Source: Bacteroidetes bacterium UBA3022
GTDB lineage: Bacteria > Bacteroidota > Bacteroidia > Chitinophagales > BACL12
Assembly: GCA_002346225.1 (NCBI GenBank)
Contig: DDYY01000071.1
Coordinates: 38,429-102,428 of the forward strand
Length of the DNA stretch: 64,000 nucleotides
Direction of reading: 5' to 3'
Made by a program: the position numbers and the translations under genes
The notes under the pieces: model-generated
The model's input: only the letters and a program-made list of their open reading frames with translations
Told to the model about the DNA's origin: nothing
Database searches by the model: none
Shown here: positions 15,875-22,728 of the stretch, one piece after another
Numbering within the stretch: the stretch's first letter is position 1
Layout of the letters: the number at the start of each line of letters is the position of its first letter

Positions 15875-17698
15875 TTATTCTTTTTCCAGGATGGCTGCTT
15901 CAGAAAAGCCCGCAGCTAATGCGGCAGTGAGGGCAGCATCTGCGGTTGACCGCAAAGTGATACCCAGTATGTAAAATGACAGCAATCCATTTTCTTCGCT
16001 TCTCACGCTTAATTCACCAAATCTGGCTAAAGAGGTTATTTTGGTGTATTCCGGCTCTTTGAACGTACCGATATATACATCAAAAATGCCCACTTCAGGC
16101 AGCTGCTCTTCATCCGTTGTTGTCGTATCCCAGTCCATGTCCTGTTCATCGATAATGGAATCCTCCTCCTGACGTGACTCATCTGTGCCATACAATTCCT
16201 GCATGTCAATGGTTATAAAGCCATTGCTAGAGCGGTATTGCTCCAGGTCGTACATCACGGCATCCAGATAACCGTCTTTAGTCAACGCAACAGTATAAGC
16301 ATGTCCTGATTCGATGGGAAGTGAAAGGTTACCATCTCCATCTGTATATCCGGCTTCTATTCTATGGTCATTTTCCAACAGGGTTACCCTCGCACCTGCC
16401 ACAGGTTGAAATTTTGAGTTGATCACATGAATACTCTGAACAGGCTTCATATAGGTGATACGGTAGAGGTCGTCACTCCCCTGACCACCCGGCCTGTTGG
16501 AAGAAAAGTATCCTGTTTCGCCTGTCATGATACAGGCAAAGTCATCGTAACTACTATTGAGCGGAAGTCCGGGATTGACGGGCTTCTTCCAGGTAGCACC
16601 TACCCTTTCCGACCAGAATATATCCATCCCTCCAAACCCGGGATGATAATCAGAAGTAAAGTAGAGCCTGCCATCTGCCGTTACAAAAGGATACGCCTCA
16701 TTGCCTGCTGTATTGATTACAGGTCCGAGATTGACAGGGTCGCTCCATGCATCCTCCTCCAGGGTGCAATAATAAATATCTGTACCTCCATAGCCACCCT
16801 CCATATTACTTGTAAACAGCAAGAGCTTGCCATTACCTGCAATACAGGGATGTCCTACGGAATATTGCTTATCATTCCACACAAAAGGTTCCAGTTTTTT
16901 AAAGCGCCCTTCGCTATATGCCGCATAAAAAAGACTCAAATGTACACTGTTATCCTTGCCGGCTTTCTGACGGCCATGAAACATATTATTTCTACCTATA
17001 TACAATACATCGTTCACATCATCAAAAGAGGCGCTTGCATCGTTAAGCTCCGAATTCAACTCATCGAAGGGTGCGGCACGGGTAATATCTCCATTGGAGT
17101 TGATAGCTGCGTAGTACAGGTTGTAAAAACCGGTTCCTGTTGCCGGATCTGCTATAGTTTTATTGCGCTTGTCTGGCTGTTGCAGGTTGGAGGCAAACAA
17201 CAACCCCTTGCGAAAGAAGGCAGGTGAGATGTCAGAAGCTGGCGTATTGACAGCAAGCGATTCTATCCAGACCAGCGAGTCGGCCTGGGCATTATTGATG
17301 GCATAATCACAAGTACCTGCCAAGTAGTAACCGGTAGCATCATAAACCGCGAATTGCAGGTAATAGTCTTTAGCAAGATGATAGTTGCCGTTGCGCTTCA
17401 ACACATCGGCATACCGGCGCAGCAACTCCGGGTTATTCGGCTCCTGGTCTACCAGCATGCGCATCCACGCAGCTGCGTCTTCGTACAAACCCAGTTGCAT
17501 GTAGCAATCTACCAGTGCTTCATTCTGTTCCTTATCGTACGCCTGCTGCAACAAGGTAAGGTACATGGGCAATGCCTCCGACCACACTCCGGCTTCATAC
17601 AGCTTATTGGCCGACCTCAGGAAAGCTTTTTCAGATTGACCCGTCACCGCCAGCTGGCAGATTAGGAGGAGGGACAGGATAGAGGTTCTTGTTAACAT
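15875..17698 (-). CDS. PorE-like T9SS accessory protein: TPR, PD40 propeller, CarboxypepD-like and C-terminal SPOR-like domain
   Basis: 607 residues with a signal peptide (ILSLLLICQLAVTGQ). The order of domains is: TPR-like helices (about 20-130), a WD40-like PD40 propeller (about 140-420) with repeats such as LYFTSDYHPGFGGMDIFW and TGYFSSNRPGGQGSDDLY, a carboxypeptidase-regulatory-like Ig fold (about 425-500), an acidic linker rich in Asp/Glu/Thr (about 505-535), and a last 70-residue segment (FDVYIGTFKEPEY to ALAAGFSEAAIL) that resembles a SPOR domain. PorE of Porphyromonas has the same first part but ends in an OmpA-like peptidoglycan-binding domain. A SPOR-like end would still be able to bind peptidoglycan. 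It sits 2 bp after the porP/sprF gene and 3 bp before surE. The SPOR call rests on pattern recognition. Confidence 0.82.
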   Translation of the reverse strand: MLTRTSILSLLLICQLAVTGQSEKAFLRSANKLYEAGVWSEALPMYLTLLQQAYDKEQNEALVDCYMQLGLYEDAAAWMRMLVDQEPNNPELLRRYADVLKRNGNYHLAKDYYLQFAVYDATGYYLAGTCDYAINNAQADSLVWIESLAVNTPASDISPAFFRKGLLFASNLQQPDKRNKTIADPATGTGFYNLYYAAINSNGDITRAAPFDELNSELNDASASFDDVNDVLYIGRNNMFHGRQKAGKDNSVHLSLFYAAYSEGRFKKLEPFVWNDKQYSVGHPCIAGNGKLLLFTSNMEGGYGGTDIYYCTLEEDAWSDPVNLGPVINTAGNEAYPFVTADGRLYFTSDYHPGFGGMDIFWSERVGATWKKPVNPGLPLNSSYDDFACIMTGETGYFSSNRPGGQGSDDLYRITYMKPVQSIHVINSKFQPVAGARVTLLENDHRIEAGYTDGDGNLSLPIESGHAYTVALTKDGYLDAVMYDLEQYRSSNGFITIDMQELYGTDESRQEEDSIIDEQDMDWDTTTTDEEQLPEVGIFDVYIGTFKEPEYTKITSLARFGELSVRSEENGLLSFYILGITLRSTADAALTAALAAGFSEAAILEKE

Positions 17699-17700
17699 AT

Positions 17701-18651
17701 TTAGAAGAAACGAGGGCTAGTAAATCGTGTTGTGCGCTTATCCAGGTGAAAAGAGATAAATAACTCGTGGGTCGGTCCGAATACAGCGCTAAAGGCATCC
17801 AGCCTTTGGTTATAGGCATAGCCTATTCCAAGCCACTGGTCCTGTAGTGTATTGCCGGCATCCAGCAGGTATTGCGCCATCAGGCTTATAGACCCATCTG
17901 TCCGGTAAGTTCCGCCCAGCCAAAATGCATCTGCAAATATGAGGCTAAGAGTATTGTCGACTACCAGAGGAGAGGCGCCGTCATACCTTGCGAGCACATA
18001 AGGCTTGAAGGATAAATTGTCACCCGCCCGAATCAACACACCAGTCGTGACAAAATAGTTTCTCTGCTGATCAAACAGATTTAAATTATTTAAAACTGAA
18101 TCTACACCTGCAGCGATATTATCATTATAGGCAATCAATTGCGGAACAGAAGCACCGACAAACCAGACCTTATTCTGAAACCACATTCCCATACCGGCAT
18201 TGAAGCTGCACAGCTGTTCAGGTACACCTGTAAAGGCAGGGTCTCCGCTTTGAAAGGCGTCGAGCCGTGCATAGTTCAGATTGTATTGGGAAGCAGCCAG
18301 CTCCAGACCGACAGACAATACACCGGAGCCGGTATACATGCGGTAGGCATAATCCAGGGCAAAGGTATACTTATCGCTTACACCCACATTATCGTGCAGC
18401 AATTTGCCACCCAGTCCTATTTTACCATTCGCCAGTTGTGTATGTATCGTAATCGACTCCGTCGATGGAGCATCATCTATATCAACCCACTGCCTTCTGC
18501 CAAAGGCCGCCACTTCAAGGTCGCCCTTCTGACCGGCATAAGCGGGATTAAAAATGAGTTGATTGAAATGGTACTGCTCAAAGGAAGGTTCAATCTGCCC
18601 TTTGACACCTAGGCTCAACAGCAATATTCCATATAGAACAAAATATCTCAT
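17701..18651 (-). CDS. PorP/SprF family type IX secretion membrane protein
   Basis: 316 residues. A signal peptide (FVLYGILLLSLGVKGQ) is followed by the family start motif FNQLIFNPAYAGQKG (about residues 28-42) and RRQWVDIDDAPSTESI, then a predicted outer-membrane beta-barrel made of alternating short strands. PorP/SprF proteins are outer-membrane partners that capture exported type B cargo; SprF is needed to display the SprB adhesin in Flavobacterium. Its start overlaps the upstream mini-adhesin stop by 4 bp (ATGA), which pairs it with that cargo. A second, divergent copy lies in the core T9SS operon at 49410-50390. Confidence 0.93.
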   Translation of the reverse strand: MRYFVLYGILLLSLGVKGQIEPSFEQYHFNQLIFNPAYAGQKGDLEVAAFGRRQWVDIDDAPSTESITIHTQLANGKIGLGGKLLHDNVGVSDKYTFALDYAYRMYTGSGVLSVGLELAASQYNLNYARLDAFQSGDPAFTGVPEQLCSFNAGMGMWFQNKVWFVGASVPQLIAYNDNIAAGVDSVLNNLNLFDQQRNYFVTTGVLIRAGDNLSFKPYVLARYDGASPLVVDNTLSLIFADAFWLGGTYRTDGSISLMAQYLLDAGNTLQDQWLGIGYAYNQRLDAFSAVFGPTHELFISFHLDKRTTRFTSPRFF

Positions 18652-19856
18652 CGTTTAATCACTATGCTGCCTGTTAAAGGCGCTGTTCCCGGAGTTAATT
18701 CTAATATATAAAAGTAAGTTCCATCTGTTAACTGACCTGTGGGAAGTGGACCGGATTGATTGGTGCTGCCGTCCCATTGGAAAAAGGCATCATTGGTGGA
18801 ATATACCAACTGACCCCAGCGGCTGTATACCCTGAAAGTAAAATCAGGATAAGCAGTCAACCCGTCAATGGAATAGAAATCATTGATACCATCATTGTTG
18901 GGCGAGAAGGAATCCAGTATATCCATGTCCCGCACCCGCACGCGCACCAGCGCTGTATCGCAATAGACAGGACTGCTGCTATCGCAAACCACATAATAGA
19001 AAGAGTCCAGCGCAAGACTGCTGGCATTATAGGATACCACACCATCTTCGAGCTGTACCGTGTTTATCATCAAGCCTGCAATCAACTCGGTAACCTGCAG
19101 GTTATCACCGTCCCCATCTGAATCATTCGCGAGCACGTCGAGCACTTCCACATTGCCGGCATCGAACTCGTAGTCATCAGGTTCCGCCTCAGGATAGAAG
19201 AAATTAATTTGATTTATTTCTATCCGGACAGCAGCCGTATCGCAGAAATCCGTGAATCCGGAATTGCAAACAGCATACTGGAGTGAGTCAACTCCGAAAA
19301 ACCCGTAATCGGGGGTGTAGCGGATATCCAGATCACCCTCAATTACTGCAGTGCCGTTTACCGGAGCCGAAATGATAGAAGTTATCAGCACCTCTGCATC
19401 AAAATTGATATCATTCAACTGCACATTGATCAAAATTTCATCACCTGCGTTGAGCGTGGCAGTATCATCAAAAGCAATCGGTGCATCAGGCTGGGGCAAA
19501 ACCGAAATAATGACCAATGCCGTATTACACGCAGGGATAGGCTCTTCCCCATTACAAACATTATACGTAAACGTATCTATACCGTTGTAATTTAAATTGG
19601 GAATGTAAAGTATGCTATCGGCATCCAGCAGCTCAACCGTTCCATTAGGTGGCAGTGTGAACAGGGAAGTCGTCATGACACCTCCGCCAATATTGAGGTC
19701 ATTGGACTGCACGTCAATGACAATCATTCCATCTTCATCCACAATACCCGTGTCATCGATAGCTATCATCTGACCAAAGGCAACGCCTGCAGCCGACAAC
19801 CACATACATATCAACCAACACGCTACACCAAGCCTTACCTGCACCTTACTTATCAA
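18648..19856 (-). CDS. Small T9SS-exported adhesin with tandem cadherin-like repeats and CHU_C sorting domain
   Basis: 402 residues from a TTG that overlaps the pruA stop; no ATG exists near the start, and GTG codons further in would truncate the signal peptide (LICMWLSAAGVAFGQ). Three tandem repeats of about 85-95 residues follow (starting near 30, 125 and 220), each of the Ig/cadherin-like (Big_9-type) fold with NDxN, PNGT or NGTA turns and a closing strand containing a Cys pair: CNGEEPIPACNTA, CNSGFTDFCDTA, CDSSSPVYCDTA. The last 85 residues are the type B sorting domain (DSFSPNNDGINDFYSI, VYSRWGQLVY, GTYFYILEL). It looks like a miniature version of SprB-type adhesins and is followed directly by its likely partner PorP/SprF. 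Confidence 0.9.
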   Translation of the reverse strand: MISKVQVRLGVACWLICMWLSAAGVAFGQMIAIDDTGIVDEDGMIVIDVQSNDLNIGGGVMTTSLFTLPPNGTVELLDADSILYIPNLNYNGIDTFTYNVCNGEEPIPACNTALVIISVLPQPDAPIAFDDTATLNAGDEILINVQLNDINFDAEVLITSIISAPVNGTAVIEGDLDIRYTPDYGFFGVDSLQYAVCNSGFTDFCDTAAVRIEINQINFFYPEAEPDDYEFDAGNVEVLDVLANDSDGDGDNLQVTELIAGLMINTVQLEDGVVSYNASSLALDSFYYVVCDSSSPVYCDTALVRVRVRDMDILDSFSPNNDGINDFYSIDGLTAYPDFTFRVYSRWGQLVYSTNDAFFQWDGSTNQSGPLPTGQLTDGTYFYILELTPGTAPLTGSIVIKR

Positions 19857-21478
19857 CTATTTAAAAATGGATATTTATAATCTACCGGTGGTACAAAGGT
19901 CTCTTTGATAGCCCTTGGTGAAACCCATCTCAGCAGGTTGAGGATACTACCGGCCTTGTCATTCGTACCGGAAGCCCTGGCACCGCCAAAAGGCTGCTGA
20001 CCCACTACTGCTCCTGTAGGTTTATCGTTGATGTAGAAGTTACCCGCCGCGTGACGCAGCACTTCCATAGCTCTGTTGATAGCATAACGATCCTGTGAGA
20101 AGATAGCACCTGTCAGCGCATAGGGAGAGGTAGTGTTCACTGTCTGCAAGGTAGCTTCCCACTCTGCATCCGGATATACGTGTACAGTAAGTACCGGTCC
20201 GAAAATCTCTTCGCACATAGTTCGATAACGGGCATCTTTGGCAACGATAATGGTCGGTTCAATGAAGTAACCTTTGGATTTATCGTGACCACCACCGGCA
20301 ATGATTTCCTGACCATCGGCCTTTGCCTGATCGATATAAGCTGCAATGCTTTCGAATGCTTTCTCGTCGATTACCGCATTGAAGAAATTGCCGAAATCTT
20401 CTACCGTTCCCATCTTAATGGTAGCCAGGTCTTCCAGCATCATCGATTTCACCGCCGGCCAAAGGCTTTCCGGTATGTAAGCTCTGGAAGCAGCAGAACA
20501 TTTCTGTCCCTGGAATTCAAATGCACCCCGTACAAGACCCGTGGCTAATGCTTTCACATCTGCAGATGGGTGAGCGACAACAAAATCCTTCCCACCTGTT
20601 TCGCCTACTATTCTGGGATAAGACTTGAACCGATCGATATTATTGCCAATATTTTTCCAGATAGTCTGGAATGTCTGTGTGCTGCCGGTAAAGTGAATAC
20701 CTGCGAAATCGGGATGCTTGAAAATTACTTCACCCGCTTCAGCACCGCCAACATAAATAAGGTTGATAACACCATCCGGCAGTCCCGCTTCCCGCAGAAT
20801 TTCCATGATTACCCAGGCGGAATAGATTTGTGTATTGGCCGGTTTCCAAACAACGGTATTACCCATCAGGGCGGGAGCAGTTGGAAGGTTTCCACCTATA
20901 CTCGTAAAGTTGAAGGGTGTGAGGGCAAATACAAATCCTTCCAGCGCTCTGTGTTCGAGTCTGTTCCACATGCCGGGCTGGCTCTGTGGCTGCTCGGTGT
21001 AAAGCTGTACCATGTATTCTACATTGAACCTCCAGAAGTCTATCAATTCGCAGGCAGCGTCAATCTCAGCCTGAAAAGGGTTCTTGCTTTGACACAGCAT
21101 GGTCGCTGCATTCATTTTATACCTGTAAGGGCCTGCCAGTAATTCGGCAGCTTTCAGAAATATACTGGCACGTTGTTCCCATGCCAGCGATTCCCATTCG
21201 ATTTTAGCCTCCAGTGCCGCAGCAATTGCCTGCTCTACATGACTTGCATCGCCTTTGTGGAAAGTACCCAGGGTATGGCTCAACTCATGCGGAGGATGCA
21301 TAGTGGCTGTTTTTCCTGTCCGTACTTCCTTCCCGCCTATAAACATAGGAATATCCACCTGCAAGGCCTTCAGTTCCTTGATCGCCTGTTGCAGTGCTGT
21401 GCGTTCCGGAGAACCGGGCGCATAACTCTTAACGGGCTCATTTATAGCTTTTGGAACCTTAAAATATGCATTACTCAT
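19853..21478 (-). CDS. pruA: L-glutamate gamma-semialdehyde (1-pyrroline-5-carboxylate) dehydrogenase
   Basis: 541 residues, the length of the stand-alone P5C dehydrogenase group 1. It oxidises glutamate semialdehyde to glutamate with NAD+, the second step of proline use. Motifs: VFALTPFNFTSIGGNLPTAPALMGN (cofactor entrance, about 175-199), VVWKPANTQIYSAW, the general-base Glu in RIVGETGGKDF, the catalytic Cys in GAFEFQGQKCSAASRAY, and EEIFGPVLTVHVY. It has a clear -7 element upstream and shares 4 bp with the following adhesin gene, so it heads the seven-gene operon. No proline dehydrogenase gene is in the window. Confidence 0.97.
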   Translation of the reverse strand: MSNAYFKVPKAINEPVKSYAPGSPERTALQQAIKELKALQVDIPMFIGGKEVRTGKTATMHPPHELSHTLGTFHKGDASHVEQAIAAALEAKIEWESLAWEQRASIFLKAAELLAGPYRYKMNAATMLCQSKNPFQAEIDAACELIDFWRFNVEYMVQLYTEQPQSQPGMWNRLEHRALEGFVFALTPFNFTSIGGNLPTAPALMGNTVVWKPANTQIYSAWVIMEILREAGLPDGVINLIYVGGAEAGEVIFKHPDFAGIHFTGSTQTFQTIWKNIGNNIDRFKSYPRIVGETGGKDFVVAHPSADVKALATGLVRGAFEFQGQKCSAASRAYIPESLWPAVKSMMLEDLATIKMGTVEDFGNFFNAVIDEKAFESIAAYIDQAKADGQEIIAGGGHDKSKGYFIEPTIIVAKDARYRTMCEEIFGPVLTVHVYPDAEWEATLQTVNTTSPYALTGAIFSQDRYAINRAMEVLRHAAGNFYINDKPTGAVVGQQPFGGARASGTNDKAGSILNLLRWVSPRAIKETFVPPVDYKYPFLNS

Positions 21479-21497
21479 AACCTATTCTTATTTTCGA

Positions 21498-21505
21498 CAA
21501 AGATA
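21498..21505 (-). promoter_or_regulatory. -7 promoter element (TATCTTTG) for the pruA-to-lpxB operon
   Basis: A TAnnTTTG match 19 nt upstream of the pruA ATG at 21478. No other strong match was seen within the operon's tiny intergenic gaps, so this may drive all seven genes. Confidence 0.55.
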
Positions 21506-21576
21506 GCGATTTCGACCGACGGTACCCTGCTCAGCAGCACCCTGACAAGGCAAGAAATCGCCCTTATCAACAGAAT

Positions 21577-22368
21577 ATGGCCTCCTTTAAAATTGACCCT
21601 TCGGTAAGTTCGCCCTTTGTGTGGTATGCTGCATATGAAATTGCGGAACTCCATAACCACTTGCATCCGTACGACAAGAAAGGAGATGTCGAATGGCTGC
21701 ACCGCATACGTATTGCACTTAAAAAAATCAAAGCCGTCAGGAAAACACTTGGCTACAGGGATAAAACTGCGCAACATAAAAAGAACACCCGCATCCTGCA
21801 ACAACTGTTCAAAACCGCAGGTCGGCTGCGCGAGGTGCAGGTGGAAAGGAAGCTGCTCAACGATTGGCATTTAGATGAAGTGGCTTCCCAAATCGGACTC
21901 GACAAAAAGGAAGAACGGCTGAGGCGCGCATTCGAAAAACTAGTGGCTAAGGAGGAAAAGCAAATCACGAAAAGCCTCCAACGCATCCAAAAAGGCACCC
22001 ATGAGGTCCGCAGGAAAGATTTCCGGGCGCATTTAAAAGCGACTGAGAATAAGCTGAGGAAATCACTGGAAAAAATGCCGGACGAAAAAGACTGGCACGA
22101 CATACGCAAACAAATCAAAGAGCTGTTGTATGGTGTAAAATGGGTGAAAGAAGATGACGCCGTGCTGCCCGATGCTGCCTTCCTCGTATACCTGAAAGAA
22201 CTGGAAATTCAAATCGGTTACTGGCATGATTGCCTTTTGCTGATACACAGGATAGACCGCAGCGATAAAAAGAAGTTTGCCGATACCACAGAAAAGGAGC
22301 GCATCCTAGCCACTTGTCGGGAACAGCTGGACCTTTCAGGTAACAGGGTGCGCATGTTAATCCCTTAG
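21577..22368 (+). CDS. CHAD domain-containing protein
   Basis: 263 residues, nearly all one CHAD domain: a basic helical bundle with the conserved His in DVEWLHRIRIALKKIKAVRK (about residues 35-54), the segment LQQLFKTAGRLREVQVERKLL (about 70-90), and W-H-D-I-R-K-Q-I-K-ELLYGVKW (about 170-187). CHAD domains bind inorganic polyphosphate through their basic faces; this one has no attached CYTH triphosphatase domain. It is transcribed divergently from pruA and is not obviously part of an operon. Target or role unknown beyond likely polyphosphate binding. Confidence 0.88.
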   Translation: MASFKIDPSVSSPFVWYAAYEIAELHNHLHPYDKKGDVEWLHRIRIALKKIKAVRKTLGYRDKTAQHKKNTRILQQLFKTAGRLREVQVERKLLNDWHLDEVASQIGLDKKEERLRRAFEKLVAKEEKQITKSLQRIQKGTHEVRRKDFRAHLKATENKLRKSLEKMPDEKDWHDIRKQIKELLYGVKWVKEDDAVLPDAAFLVYLKELEIQIGYWHDCLLLIHRIDRSDKKKFADTTEKERILATCREQLDLSGNRVRMLIP

Positions 22369-22376
22369 AATTACTC

Positions 22377-22384
22377 TACATTTG
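22377..22384 (+). promoter_or_regulatory. -7 promoter element (TACATTTG) for the small lipoprotein gene
   Basis: A TAnnTTTG match just after the CHAD stop. It ends 1 nt before the most upstream ATG (22386), which favours the later ATG at 22398 or 22404 as the start of the lipoprotein. Confidence 0.5.
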
Positions 22385-22397
22385 CATGCCTTATCCC

Positions 22398-22634
22398 ATG
22401 CACATGAACACAACCCGCATCCATTTTTTACTTCCGGCGACTTTCATTGCTATGGTACTCCTCAATAGCTGTGAGAAGTGCAGCACCTGTTCCTACACCC
22501 TTACATCGTTCGGCACACAATCCACCTACGAAGAATCTTATTGCGGTGATAAAGATGAATTGGAAGAATTTGAAACCGGCTTTTCCGAAAATGCGCAACA
22601 ACAGGGAGTGGTGGCAGCCTGCAGGCGCGATTGA
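22398..22634 (+). CDS. Small Cys-rich lipoprotein, function unknown
   Basis: About 78 residues. Hydrophobic signal (FLLPATFIAMVLLNSC) ends in a lipobox with the acylated Cys, followed at once by two more Cys in KCSTCSY and further Cys in YCGD and AACRRD. The mature peptide is only about 55 residues and acidic (DKDELEEFETGF). Small lipoproteins of this form, with a CxxC near the N-terminus, occur in Bacteroidota without an assigned role. The start is set by the -7 element at 22377-22384. No link to ftsK, 95 bp downstream, is evident. Confidence 0.62.
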   Translation: MHMNTTRIHFLLPATFIAMVLLNSCEKCSTCSYTLTSFGTQSTYEESYCGDKDELEEFETGFSENAQQQGVVAACRRD

Positions 22635-22728
22635 TCCTGCATCCACAATCCTGTACACCTGCGCTTACTTCTGCACATAACAATATTCACCCCCCTTTTT
22701 CCTTTGTTTATTTTTACCCCTACTTCAA

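Noticed and set aside
16427..17227. A 266-codon plus-strand frame antisense to the PorE-like gene
   Set aside because: No signal, no domain; the sense gene has PD40 repeats in this stretch.
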